A DNA stretch of 14,169 nucleotides from Bacillota bacterium (GTDB taxonomy: Bacteria > Bacillota > Clostridia > Lachnospirales > Lachnospiraceae). The notes beneath the pieces were generated by a model that worked only from the letters and a program-made list of their open reading frames with translations, did no database searches and was not told where the DNA came from. Positions 1 to 7,310 of this stretch are shown piece by piece; position 1 is the stretch's first letter, and each line of letters starts with the position of its first letter. The translations under genes were made by a program, and so were the position numbers. Location: positions 1-14,169 of the forward strand of contig JAEWEO010000051.1 of assembly GCA_023389295.1 (NCBI GenBank), in the 5' to 3' direction.

Positions 1-319
1 AAATGTAGCACATCAAGAGATAGATCTTAAGAATCCAAAATCAAATACAAAGAATGCCGGATTTTCACCTTGGGAGAGGGAGAAGATGACACAATTATTA
101 AATAGTGGTTTTATAGATACCTTCCGTTATAAATATCCGGATGCAGTAGATGCTTATACTTGGTGGTCTTATATGTTTAAGGCGAGAGAGAAGAATGTAG
201 GATGGCGTATTGATTATTTTCTAACCTCCGAACGCTTAAAGGATTGTATTGAAGATAGTATAATTCACGCAGAAGTTTTAGGTAGTGATCACTGTCCGGT
301 AGAGTTAAGATTAAAATAG
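1..319 (+). CDS. xth: Exodeoxyribonuclease III, C-terminal part (5' end outside window)
   Basis: The reading frame is open from base 2 and has no start inside the window, so this is the last ~105 residues of a longer protein (family usually ~250 aa). The enzyme is a Mg-dependent AP endonuclease and 3'-5' exonuclease of the EEP (exonuclease-endonuclease-phosphatase) fold that acts in base excision repair in the cytoplasm. Seen: the start reads NVAHQEIDLKNPKSN, followed by NAGFSPWER, GFIDTFRYKYP, TWWSYMFKARE and WRIDYFLTSE, all typical of the ExoIII C-terminal half. Near the end is GSDHCPV, the Asp-His pair plus Pro of the EEP active site. The next gene starts 109 bases downstream; that gap has only a weak TTTTCT/AGAAAA hairpin at about 321-343. 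ExoA and XthA are equivalent names in different genomes. Confidence 0.93.
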   Translation, partial: NVAHQEIDLKNPKSNTKNAGFSPWEREKMTQLLNSGFIDTFRYKYPDAVDAYTWWSYMFKAREKNVGWRIDYFLTSERLKDCIEDSIIHAEVLGSDHCPVELRLK

Positions 320-428
320 TTTTTCTGTATGGGGCAGAGAAAAGATTTTAAAGAGATCATCATTGGAATAGAGTTATAGAAATAAACATAAATAGAAGGT
401 ACGAAAGAAGAAAGCAGAGGGGGATTTC

Positions 429-1496
429 ATGGATGTAGTTAGGGTTATGACGGACCAAGCCAAAGCAGGGATGACAGTAGCAAATGACATATATTCTTCA
501 AATGACCAGCTTATCATTTCAAAGGATACTGTTTTAGATGACAGGATGATTACCAGGCTTCGTCTCTATCATATTTTTGGTATTTTGGTGTATAAAAAAG
601 AAAAAGTAGTAGAAACATCAGACTCTTATATTGAACTGTTACGAAACACACCGGAATTTAAAAAATTTAATCGGACCTATGTAAATACGATTAATGAAGT
701 AGAAGATAGCTTTGATCATGTTTTAAAGGGTACCAGCGATTTTAATATTGATGAGCTTCTGGTCAACACCGACAGAATTTTGAAGGAGGGTCGTAATGGA
801 GCACATGTTTTGGAAATGCTTCATGGAATCCGTGACTATGATGATATAACCTATGTCCATTCTCTCAATGTATCTTTAATTTGCAATATATTTGGAGGGT
901 GGTTAAGACTACCCGAAGAGGATATAAGAGCCTTAACCACAGCTGGCTTACTACATGATATTGGGAAGCTATTAATACCAGAGGAAATTATAACCAAAGA
1001 CGGAAAGCTTACAGAGGAAGAATTCAAGATTGTAAAAACCCATACCATAAAGGGATATCAGGTGGTGAAGGATCAACCCATTGATATTCGAATTAAGCAT
1101 TCTATCTTAATGCACCATGAAAGATGTGACGGAAGTGGCTATCCCAATGGTTTTGTTAGTGAACAGATTGATAAGTTTGCAAAAATTATCGCTATTGCAG
1201 ACGTCTATGACGCAATGACCTCGAACCGCCGATACCGTAATGCAATCTGTCCTTTTGATGTGGTGGAGAATTTTGAAAGGGATGGATTTCTCAAATTTGA
1301 TCCCGGATATTTGATGGTATTCATGGAACACATTGTACAATCCTATCTTCATAATATTGTTAGATTAAACGATGGGCGAGAAGGAGAGGTAATTATGATC
1401 AACAAGCTCTCCTTATCCAGACCCGTAATCAAGACAGGAGATAACTTTGTTGATCTTTCCAAAGAACATAAATTAAAGATACAAAAAATTATATAA
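429..1496 (+). CDS. HD-GYP domain protein, probable cyclic di-GMP phosphodiesterase
   Basis: A 355-aa protein preceded by AGAGGGGG about 5 bases before the ATG. Residues 1-~130 form an N-terminal region with no transmembrane segment or receiver domain that I recognise. Residues ~135-310 are an HD-GYP domain: H144, the HDIGK metal motif at 176-180, HTIKGY at 205-210, HH at 229-230, CDGSGYPNG at 233-241 carrying the GYP triplet, and DVYDAMTS at 258-265. Known members hydrolyse cyclic di-GMP (some other cyclic dinucleotides) using a bi- or trinuclear metal centre, here in the cytoplasm. The metal-ligand and GYP residues are present, so activity is expected; the substrate is inferred. The stop lies 3 bases from the stop of the convergent azlD, and the likely terminator sits inside azlD. 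Confidence 0.92.
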   Translation: MDVVRVMTDQAKAGMTVANDIYSSNDQLIISKDTVLDDRMITRLRLYHIFGILVYKKEKVVETSDSYIELLRNTPEFKKFNRTYVNTINEVEDSFDHVLKGTSDFNIDELLVNTDRILKEGRNGAHVLEMLHGIRDYDDITYVHSLNVSLICNIFGGWLRLPEEDIRALTTAGLLHDIGKLLIPEEIITKDGKLTEEEFKIVKTHTIKGYQVVKDQPIDIRIKHSILMHHERCDGSGYPNGFVSEQIDKFAKIIAIADVYDAMTSNRRYRNAICPFDVVENFERDGFLKFDPGYLMVFMEHIVQSYLHNIVRLNDGREGEVIMINKLSLSRPVIKTGDNFVDLSKEHKLKIQKII

Positions 1497-1499
1497 TTA

Positions 1500-1832
1500 T
1501 TAAAATATAAATTGAACTAAGAGCATGTAGGAAAGAACACCGCCTCCGATACTAAGGAGGGTGTTCTTTTTCCATATATGGAGTAGGAAAATAAGTAAAA
1601 TACTAATCGCTTCCGGTATCCCATGGGGATTTGATAGAAGTGAAACATCCTTAAGGCAGTAGATAACCAGCATACCGATAATGGTGTAAGGTAGAACATC
1701 GGCAAGATATTTTATGTACTTTGGTATTTCTTTGTTTTCCGGAAAGAGGATAAAGGGTAGAACTCGGGTTAGTAGAGTGCCTAAAGTAACAATTCCAAAA
1801 AAAAGAAACATTTCTGTGTTAGTATAATTCAT
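1500..1832 (-). CDS. azlD: AzlD, small subunit of branched-chain amino acid exporter
   Basis: A hydrophobic protein of 110 aa, the usual length of AzlD. Seen: MNYTNTEMFLFFGIVTLGT, then TRVLPFILF, LADVLPYTIIGMLVIY and two further hydrophobic stretches, giving about four membrane segments. AzlD works with AzlC in the inner membrane to export branched-chain amino acids and analogues (LIV-E family). I chose the ATG at 1832 because it overlaps the azlC stop as ATGA and has GGAAGGAG upstream; the frame stays open 33 bases further upstream, but that start has no comparable support. Last gene of a minus-strand operon after a 136-aa protein gene and azlC. Its 3' part carries the terminator of the convergent gene. 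Confidence 0.9.
   Translation of the reverse strand: MNYTNTEMFLFFGIVTLGTLLTRVLPFILFPENKEIPKYIKYLADVLPYTIIGMLVIYCLKDVSLLSNPHGIPEAISILLIFLLHIWKKNTLLSIGGGVLSYMLLVQFIF
1532..1571 (+). terminator. Rho-independent terminator of the HD-GYP gene, inside the azlD coding region
   Basis: AAAGAACAC (1532-1540) pairs with GTGTTCTTT (1561-1569), and CCTCC (1543-1547) continues the stem with GGAGG (1556-1560) around an 8-base loop. A T run ends at 1571, so the signal works in the plus direction, 36 bases after the HD-GYP stop. In the minus direction no T run follows. The same bases encode the C-terminal part of AzlD. Confidence 0.75.
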
Positions 1833-2527
1833 AGCCTTTTCTCTCCTTCCAATTTTGGTCGACACACCGTCACGAGGAGTAATATAACTAGCATAGTAGG
1901 TATGATGAAATTAGATGCAGCAAAGAGTAGACGGCAAAGAATTGCACTTATAATACCTATGATAGCAGGAATATGATTTGATGTGGATTGCCATTGATTG
2001 ATTAATATTACTACAAATAGAGCAGTAAGTACAAAATCAATTCCCTTTGTGTCAAAATGAATTATACTACCAAGTACTCCACCAAGGAGCGAACCGACGA
2101 TCCAATAAAGGTGGTCTAAGAGAGAAATAAAGAAATAGAACCATTTTCGGTCGATCCCTTTTGGAACCTCTGCAGAACATAGGATGGAGAAGGTCTCATC
2201 GGTTAGAGAAAAAATAATATAGGGTTTCAATTTTCCCAACCCTTGAAACTGCTTTAACATGGATACACCATAGAAGATATGTCTGGCATTAACGGCTATG
2301 GTCATAAGAAAGGCTCCTATTGGATTAAAACCGGAAGTCAAAAGTGCAACTGCAACAAATTGCATGGAACCTGCGTATACAAATACGCTAGCAATTAAGA
2401 CCCAAAAGAGGGAGAAGCCATTACTATCCATGAGAATCCCATAGGCTGTACCAAGCACTAGATAGCCGGTTAGCACCGGAATTGTGTGGGGGAAAGCGGC
2501 CGCAAGGGCCTTATTTTTGTCATTCAT
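1829..2527 (-). CDS. azlC: AzlC, large subunit of branched-chain amino acid exporter
   Basis: A 232-aa integral membrane protein of the AzlC/YgaZ family. Hallmarks seen: PHTIPVLTGYLVLGTAYG at the N terminus, AGSMQF at 52-57, NARHIFYG at 80-87 and LTDETFSI at 108-115, followed by several hydrophobic segments. With AzlD it forms a branched-chain amino acid exporter; loss or overexpression of family members changes sensitivity to leucine analogues in Bacillus. The ATG at 2527 has AAAGGAGA 8-9 bases upstream. It starts 33 bases after the 136-aa hypothetical gene and overlaps azlD by 4 bases (ATGA), so the three are probably co-transcribed and the transporter subunits translationally coupled. No AzlB-type (Lrp/AsnC) regulator is visible nearby. 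Confidence 0.93.
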   Translation of the reverse strand: MNDKNKALAAAFPHTIPVLTGYLVLGTAYGILMDSNGFSLFWVLIASVFVYAGSMQFVAVALLTSGFNPIGAFLMTIAVNARHIFYGVSMLKQFQGLGKLKPYIIFSLTDETFSILCSAEVPKGIDRKWFYFFISLLDHLYWIVGSLLGGVLGSIIHFDTKGIDFVLTALFVVILINQWQSTSNHIPAIIGIISAILCRLLFAASNFIIPTMLVILLLVTVCRPKLEGEKRL

Positions 2528-2560
2528 ATTCAGTCTCCTTTGTAAAACTATGATAGTGCT

Positions 2561-2971
2561 TTATTCCTTTTTTGAAGAACCGGCATACACGGGATTAAAA
2601 TTCTCTGTATCCGCACAGACAAAGCCTTGGAATTTTTCAACAAGTAAATTGAAGAGGGGAATAACAGTATCTAGGTCTGTTTTACATAGGGCCAGGGCAA
2701 AAATTGTTTGAATGTTACGATTTTTAACAAAGGCAGCATCAGAAGGATCTTTTAAATTAACATCCAAAGGCTCAAAGTCTATGGAGTTATCATTTGGTAG
2801 TTCTAACTCAAGGACATTCATATCCTCCCATAATTGTACGGAGAAATCTTTATTTGCTTCAAATAAGTTAGAGATATCCTTTGCGGTGATGGTTAAGGGG
2901 GTCATATATAATAAATCTATGTATTCCTTTATCACTTTTTCTTTTGAACCCGATTTTTTGTTGTTCGCCAT
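2561..2971 (-). CDS. Uncharacterised 136-aa soluble protein heading the azlCD operon
   Basis: I do not recognise this family. The chosen ATG at 2971 has GAGGAAG about 5 bases upstream; the frame stays open to 3079, but that longer form would begin inside the -35 element of the promoter at 3051-3079, so it is unlikely. The protein begins with a Lys-rich stretch (MANNKKSGSKEK), has no signal peptide or membrane segment, and is acidic in the middle (LWEDMNVLELELPNDNS). The C-terminal half holds a hydrophobic helix-like stretch (TIFALALCKTDLDTVIPLFN) followed by LVEKFQGFVCAD. Overall it looks like a small cytosolic alpha/beta or helical protein. It lies 33 bases upstream of azlC on the same strand, so a link to amino acid export is possible but is only inference. 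Confidence 0.75.
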   Translation of the reverse strand: MANNKKSGSKEKVIKEYIDLLYMTPLTITAKDISNLFEANKDFSVQLWEDMNVLELELPNDNSIDFEPLDVNLKDPSDAAFVKNRNIQTIFALALCKTDLDTVIPLFNLLVEKFQGFVCADTENFNPVYAGSSKKE

Positions 2972-3050
2972 GTGTTCTTCCTCTTTTCTATTTAATATTT
3001 TGGTTTCCTTCTCTCGTTGTAGCCCAATAAAGAAGGGGGACTTTCGGTAA

Positions 3051-3079
3051 ATTATAATATATTCCTTCAAGATTAGCAA
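3051..3079 (-). promoter_or_regulatory. Vegetative promoter of the 136-aa gene-azlC-azlD operon
   Basis: On the minus strand TTGCTA (3079-3074, 4 of 6 to consensus) is followed after exactly 17 bases by a perfect TATAAT (3056-3051). Transcription would start near 3044, leaving a leader of about 70 bases. The leader contains CCTTCT and AGAAGG as distant complementary pieces but no riboswitch or T-box that I recognise. Confidence 0.65.
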
Positions 3080-3146
3080 TCATACATTCTTTTAGCAGGC
3101 TTATATTTCCTAAAAGCGTATAATAAATGGTCATATTTTAGCATAG

Positions 3147-3180
3147 ACATTCAATCTAAATTGAACTATATTTAGAATGT
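3147..3180. promoter_or_regulatory. Inverted repeat in the divergent 136-aa gene / transglutaminase intergenic region
   Basis: TCTAAAT (3155-3161) and ATTTAGA (3170-3176) form perfect 7-base arms, and ACAT (3147-3150) and ATGT (3177-3180) extend the symmetry with a 4-base offset on the left. The region (2972-3257, 286 bases) separates two divergent genes, so this could be an operator. No following T run makes a terminator unlikely. Apart from this and the azlCD operon promoter I see no strong signal in the gap. Confidence 0.3.
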
Positions 3181-3257
3181 AGCACAATAATTCCAAAGCT
3201 TAACTTTATATATTTACATAAAAGGAATGCTTATTTATTGATAGAAGGAGGTAATAC

Positions 3258-4634
3258 TTGAAGCTAGTTAAAAAAGTATTTATTGGTCTTATCCTACTTA
3301 CCCTGATACTTCCTACGATTCTTCCGATGCAAACAGTAGCAGCAGAGCAAAAGTATGGTGTTATTATTGGTGATAAGAACAATAATTATAAGCTATATCA
3401 AGATTTAGTCGTACTTTCACCGAGTAAAAATATCATGTTGAAAGCGTATACCACAAGTAGACGATTAGGACTCACTTATTCCTATGATAAGGCTTTAAAG
3501 AAGCTGACAATAGCAAATCCTTATAATGGTAAATCCATAGTCTATATTAGTGGTAAAAAAGAGTTTACTTATTATTCCAGCAAAACAGCGAAAGGCTCTG
3601 TTAAAACAGCAATTAATAAATTTTATTATGATAGTGCTACCAAAAGTTATGTTATTCATGCTTCCACATTACAATATATTGTTGGTTATAACTATTATAA
3701 AAATATTCAAGATTCCTACTATACCCAAATGGGTTACAAAGGGATCTTATCCTTTAGCACAAAGGGATACAAAAGTAAAGAGATCCCCATTACGACGGAA
3801 GTGGTTAATTATTTTAATAAGAAGACATTTACTTCAAAGGAGGAGCTCTTAGATGTAGTTCGATTGAATTTAATGGCGCGAAATCCAAGTTTTACCCTAA
3901 AGACCAATCGAGGGGTAATGAAGGATGTTGGTAGCTCCAAATCCATCTATAGTATTATTAAAAACCTTGATTCAACAGACACCTCCAAAGATGCAGATTA
4001 TCTGACTCTACTGGTTGACCAATTCAGCCAGCAGTGGAGATCCACCAGTACAGTTAAGATTAGTCCAGATGGCACTAGAACAGTAATTGAGACGGACCAG
4101 GATGCTGCTTCTCTTACTTTGAATGTAAAATATGAGACTACTTTAAAACAGGAGAGAGCGGTGGATAATAAGATAGGGTCTGTACTAAAAGAGTTAAAGC
4201 TAGAGGGAGCTTCGGACTATGAGAAGGTTAAGAAGATTCACGACTATATTATTAATCTTGCAAAATATGATATCACCTATCAGAATTCTACCACATATGA
4301 TCTGTTCTTTAAGAAATCCTCTGTTTGTGAAGGCTATGCTTTAGCGGCCTATCGCATGTTTGTAGATGCAGGGTTGGAGAGTAGAATTATTGTCGGTAAT
4401 GGTAAGGGGGAACCCCATGCCTGGAACATTGTAAAAGTGGATGGCAAGTGGTATAACATTGATTTAACCTGGGATGATCCAATTACGAATACAGGAAAAC
4501 AAGTATTAAGATATGATTACTTCTTAAAAAATACCAAGGATTTTACAGATCATCAAAGAAATGATGAGTATAATACGAGGGAATTTGGTACGAAATATCC
4601 CATTGCTTCAAAGAGTTATGTAATACCGCAATAA
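3258..4634 (+). CDS. Secreted transglutaminase-like protein with copper-amine-oxidase-type N-terminal domain
   Basis: A 458-aa exported protein. The start is TTG at 3258: AAGGAGG lies at 3245-3251 with 6 bases spacing, and the signal peptide follows at once (KK, hydrophobic core to about residue 26, VAA-E cleavage near 29/30). Residues ~33-150 resemble the copper amine oxidase N-terminal-like domain often found on clostridial cell-surface proteins (ending IHASTLQYIVGYNYY). Residues ~310-430 are a transglutaminase/protease-like core with an intact triad: C357 in VCEGYA, H388 in PHAWN and D402 in NIDLTWDDP. Family members are cysteine proteases or peptidoglycan/peptide-modifying enzymes outside the membrane; the substrate here cannot be read. 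It is monocistronic and ends at a two-way terminator. Confidence 0.85.
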   Translation: MKLVKKVFIGLILLTLILPTILPMQTVAAEQKYGVIIGDKNNNYKLYQDLVVLSPSKNIMLKAYTTSRRLGLTYSYDKALKKLTIANPYNGKSIVYISGKKEFTYYSSKTAKGSVKTAINKFYYDSATKSYVIHASTLQYIVGYNYYKNIQDSYYTQMGYKGILSFSTKGYKSKEIPITTEVVNYFNKKTFTSKEELLDVVRLNLMARNPSFTLKTNRGVMKDVGSSKSIYSIIKNLDSTDTSKDADYLTLLVDQFSQQWRSTSTVKISPDGTRTVIETDQDAASLTLNVKYETTLKQERAVDNKIGSVLKELKLEGASDYEKVKKIHDYIINLAKYDITYQNSTTYDLFFKKSSVCEGYALAAYRMFVDAGLESRIIVGNGKGEPHAWNIVKVDGKWYNIDLTWDDPITNTGKQVLRYDYFLKNTKDFTDHQRNDEYNTREFGTKYPIASKSYVIPQ

Positions 4635-4681
4635 ACAAGATGAATTAGCAAACTAATTCACTTGTCATGAATTAAAAAAGG

Positions 4682-4724
4682 AAAGAACCTGCGTCAAAAT
4701 AAATATCTTGATTGCAGGTTCTTT
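4682..4724. terminator. Two-way Rho-independent terminator
   Basis: AAAGAACCTGC (4682-4692) pairs perfectly with GCAGGTTCTTT (4714-4724). In the plus direction GTGGTTTTTATTT follows; in the minus direction CCTTTTTTAAT follows (complement of 4672-4681). It lies between the convergent transglutaminase-like and deacetylase genes and can serve both. Confidence 0.85.
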
Positions 4725-4735
4725 GTGGTTTTTAT

Positions 4736-5623
4736 TTACTCTACATATTTTAGTGTTTCCATACCACCTTTGATTAATTTTTGAATGCTTTGATTATGAG
4801 ACCGACAGATACGTTTTAGTCCAAAGAGGGCATCCTTATCCTCCACGCGAATGACATTTACGCCGTAGGTGCAAGAAAGTGTAGCTTTAAAACCTAGTTT
4901 TTTAATAATACTTTCTGTATTATCATTGTATTTTCCATAAGGATAGGTGAAGGTATTCGGCTCAAAGCCTGTGATATCCCTGACTCTTGATTGTAAAGCA
5001 TTAACATCTTCTGTGATAATTGATTCATATTCGGATAGACTCTCATTCTTCTTCTGATAGCAGCCATATCTGCCATTACGTACAAAATGAAGGTTATAAG
5101 TGTGATTTTGAATTTCAACGTGTCCGGATTGTTCCATTTCCTGTATTTGATCCCAGGATAGATGTGCATAATTAAGATTATCATCGAAGACTTTGGTAAA
5201 ATCGTCGGTGCTCTTACCAACGATGGATAATACAATTTTCATATCATATTCCTTCAGTAAGGGATAGACATATTTATAGGTGGTTAGATATCCATCATCG
5301 AAGGAAAGAATTATGGGATTATCGGGAAGATCAATACCGTCATAAACGTAGTTAATCAGTTGTGACATGGTAATGGTATTATAATTATTCTCTTTTAGAT
5401 AGTTTAAATCACTTTTAAATTCGTCCGGGCTAATTACATCCTTACCCAAATCCTTATATTTGATTTGATGGTACATCATGATTGGAACATATACTTTATC
5501 CTCTATAGAAGAAACCGAAGTGATTTCCATAAGATTGTTGATGATGGAGAGGCTAAGTAGGGTGAAAACGACTACAAGTGTAATGGTTTTTATAAAGGAC
5601 TTATATTTTAATAATTTATTCAT
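4736..5623 (-). CDS. Membrane-anchored polysaccharide deacetylase (NodB/CE4 fold)
   Basis: A 295-aa protein with one N-terminal hydrophobic segment (residues ~12-31), an uncleaved anchor or signal peptide that puts the enzyme outside the membrane. The CE4 domain begins at VPIMMYHQI (46-54). ILSFDDGY (105-112) carries the catalytic base and metal Asp (D109, D110), H174 and H179 in NHTYNLH are the metal histidines, and TYPYGKYN (226-233) is the next CE4 motif. The IMMYH opening and the DDGY form resemble the PgaB/IcaB-like group more than PdaA. The enzyme would remove N-acetyl groups from a cell-envelope polysaccharide or peptidoglycan. The ATG at 5623 has AGGTGAT upstream. It is divergent from cwlD, 159 bases away, suggesting a shared role in wall or cortex modification (inference). 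Confidence 0.87.
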   Translation of the reverse strand: MNKLLKYKSFIKTITLVVVFTLLSLSIINNLMEITSVSSIEDKVYVPIMMYHQIKYKDLGKDVISPDEFKSDLNYLKENNYNTITMSQLINYVYDGIDLPDNPIILSFDDGYLTTYKYVYPLLKEYDMKIVLSIVGKSTDDFTKVFDDNLNYAHLSWDQIQEMEQSGHVEIQNHTYNLHFVRNGRYGCYQKKNESLSEYESIITEDVNALQSRVRDITGFEPNTFTYPYGKYNDNTESIIKKLGFKATLSCTYGVNVIRVEDKDALFGLKRICRSHNQSIQKLIKGGMETLKYVE

Positions 5624-5782
5624 TCTGATATCACCTAATAATTCACCTATATGTAGAAATATATGTGACAGGATTATATTTCATGTTGATTCCCAAGCAA
5701 TGATTTTAAATATTGAATTTTTGCAATATAGAGTAAGCATTAGGAATATATTTAAGAGATAGACAATGTGTGGCGTTTCAAT

Positions 5783-6505
5783 ATGAAAAAGAAATATTAT
5801 AACTTGGCTAGTTTATGTCTCGCATTATTAATATTAATAGTCTTATATCAGCAAGGAAAAGATGCTGTTCGGTTAATGATGGAGCCAAAGAATAGTGTAA
5901 TGATTGCAATTGATGCCGGACACGGTGGTTTTGATCCGGGGAAGGTTGGTGTAAATAAAGCACTTGAGAAGGATATTAACTTAAGTATTGCATTAAAATT
6001 AAAAGATGTATTGGAGCAAAATAATATAAAGGTATTGATGACGAGAGAAGATGAAAAAGGATTATACAAGCCGACAGATAGTGATAAAAAACATGTGGAT
6101 ATGAGAAATCGAGTATCCATTATTAATTCCAGTAATGCAAAATTTGCAATCAGCATCCATCAAAATAGTTTTACACAGGAGAGCAGTAAAGGTGCGCAGG
6201 TATTTTATTATAGTAACTCAGAGCAGGGCAAAATAATTGCTGAGACAATACAAGAGAGAATAAAATTGACCTTAAATGATGGAAACAAAAGGCTGGCAAA
6301 GGCCAATGGTACTTATTATATGCTGAAAAATACCAATTGTCCTTTGGTAATCGTTGAATGTGGCTTTCTATCGAATTGGAAGGAAGCAGAACTTCTCTGT
6401 ACGGAGGAATATCGGGATAAGGTGGTTTGGGCAATCTATTTAGGAATAATGGATTACCTAAACATCAATAAGTTATCCTTTAATTTCACAGGATTAAAAG
6501 GATAG
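5783..6505 (+). CDS. cwlD: N-acetylmuramoyl-L-alanine amidase, CwlD-type
   Basis: A 240-aa amidase_3 enzyme with an N-terminal membrane segment (residues ~7-23). Zinc ligands are H47 in DAGHGGFDPG, E62 in KALEKDINL and H126 in SIHQNSF; the catalytic Glu is E192 in VIVECGFLSN. The length and the DAGHGGFDPGKVG form fit CwlD, which in spore formers removes stem peptides from cortex muramic acid so that muramic delta-lactam can form. The start is uncertain: ATG at 5783 gives the usual MKKKYY opening, while an in-frame GTG at 5768 adds five residues (VWRFN, Val read as Met); neither has a strong ribosome binding site. The 144-159-base gap shared with the divergent deacetylase gene holds no promoter I can name with confidence. 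A terminator follows 5 bases after the stop. Confidence 0.88.
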   Translation: MKKKYYNLASLCLALLILIVLYQQGKDAVRLMMEPKNSVMIAIDAGHGGFDPGKVGVNKALEKDINLSIALKLKDVLEQNNIKVLMTREDEKGLYKPTDSDKKHVDMRNRVSIINSSNAKFAISIHQNSFTQESSKGAQVFYYSNSEQGKIIAETIQERIKLTLNDGNKRLAKANGTYYMLKNTNCPLVIVECGFLSNWKEAELLCTEEYRDKVVWAIYLGIMDYLNINKLSFNFTGLKG

Positions 6506-6509
6506 TTCA

Positions 6510-6539
6510 GATACCTTACTGTTGTAGGGTATCTTTTTT
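6510..6539 (+). terminator. Rho-independent terminator after cwlD
   Basis: GATACCTTA (6510-6518) pairs with TAGGGTATC (6525-6533) with one G-T pair around a 6-base loop, followed directly by a run of T to 6539. In the minus direction no T run follows, so it serves cwlD rather than the TetR gene. Confidence 0.85.
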
Positions 6540-6550
6540 GTGAGAAGGGC

Positions 6551-7174
6551 TTAGGATGAAATAACACCCTCCTCAATAATATCACGATAGGTCTGGAAAA
6601 AACCTTTTTCCATATTGTTTTTCATAATATTCTTAGCTGTGTCAAAATCAATCGTATCATTATGCTCCATCCACCACCGAACCGTAGCCATACAATTATA
6701 GGAGAATAACTTAGAATAAAGAATGGCGTAGGATAGTTTATCCTTTGTAAAAAGAGAATCAGTATGTATGGTGTTTAAAATATTACTCTGAAGGATGTCG
6801 ATCATATTTTGATATAGATCGCTGCCAATCTCTGAATTCCAAAGTATTTTATAAGTCTCGCAGTTTTTTTCAAAAAGGTCCAGTATGTCAGAGAAAAGGT
6901 CACAATAAATGGGATAGTCTATTTCACATTTATTGGCTTTGATAAAATCGCAGTTTGTGACAGATCGGAATTCAGTTATGATTTGTTCAAGGTAAAATTC
7001 AAGTAGATCAAATTTATCAAGATAATATTTATAAAAGGTAGATCGATTAACACCCGCCTGCTCCACGATATTCTTAACCGTAATTTTCTTAAAAGGGGAT
7101 ATGCTTAAACAGTATAGTAGTGCAGAACATATTTTCTCTTTTGACCTGTTAGCACTTAACTCTTTCTTTGTCAT
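6551..7174 (-). CDS. TetR/AcrR-family transcriptional regulator
   Basis: A 207-aa protein with a TetR N-terminal helix-turn-helix at about residues 14-60: ALLYCLSISPFKKITVKNI followed by VEQAGVNRSTFYKYYLDKFDL, the classic recognition helix with the TFYKYY motif. The C-terminal ligand-binding part ends with SYNCMATVRWWMEH, like the TetR_C_7/8 group of DhaS/FadR-like clostridial regulators. The ATG at 7174 has AAAGGAGAAC upstream. It is divergent from the large flavoenzyme gene, 405 bases away, so it most likely controls that gene and itself through the imperfect palindrome at 7200-7223. The effector is unknown. No clear terminator follows on this strand. Confidence 0.9.
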   Translation of the reverse strand: MTKKELSANRSKEKICSALLYCLSISPFKKITVKNIVEQAGVNRSTFYKYYLDKFDLLEFYLEQIITEFRSVTNCDFIKANKCEIDYPIYCDLFSDILDLFEKNCETYKILWNSEIGSDLYQNMIDILQSNILNTIHTDSLFTKDKLSYAILYSKLFSYNCMATVRWWMEHNDTIDFDTAKNIMKNNMEKGFFQTYRDIIEEGVISS

Positions 7175-7199
7175 TTTGTTCTCCTTTATAATAAATAAC

Positions 7200-7223
7200 C
7201 AACACTTGACCTATTCAATGTTG
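7200..7223. promoter_or_regulatory. Candidate TetR operator
   Basis: CAACACTTGA (7200-7209) and TCAATGTTG (7215-7223) form an imperfect palindrome; the arms match except for one extra base in the left arm. It lies 26 bases upstream of the tetR start and just before a candidate plus-strand promoter, where a TetR-family dimer would be expected to bind. The assignment rests on symmetry and position only. Confidence 0.4.
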
Positions 7224-7228
7224 ATTGT

Positions 7229-7258
7229 TTGTAAATATTAACTATGGTATATTATAGT
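7229..7258 (+). promoter_or_regulatory. Candidate promoter of the flavoenzyme gene
   Basis: TTGTAA (7229-7234, 4 of 6) is followed after 18 bases by TATAGT (7253-7258, 5 of 6). If used, transcription starts near 7265 and leaves a very long untranslated leader of about 315 bases that contains the degenerate repeat. Confidence 0.4.
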
Positions 7259-7310
7259 ATAAGATGGATGATAAAACAATCATTCTTAACAGTAGGCCAT
7301 CAGGTAGTAT

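Noticed and set aside
321..343. TTTTCT / AGAAAA hairpin after exodeoxyribonuclease III
   Set aside because: The stem is A/T rich and short and lacks a T run directly after it; too weak to call a terminator.
851..1352. Minus-strand open frames opposite the HD-GYP gene
   Set aside because: They lie wholly inside a well-supported plus-strand gene and encode nothing recognisable.
2484..3050. Plus-strand open frames of 75 and 112 codons opposite azlC and the 136-aa gene
   Set aside because: They are antisense to a coherent operon with promoter and ribosome binding sites; their translations resemble no family I know.
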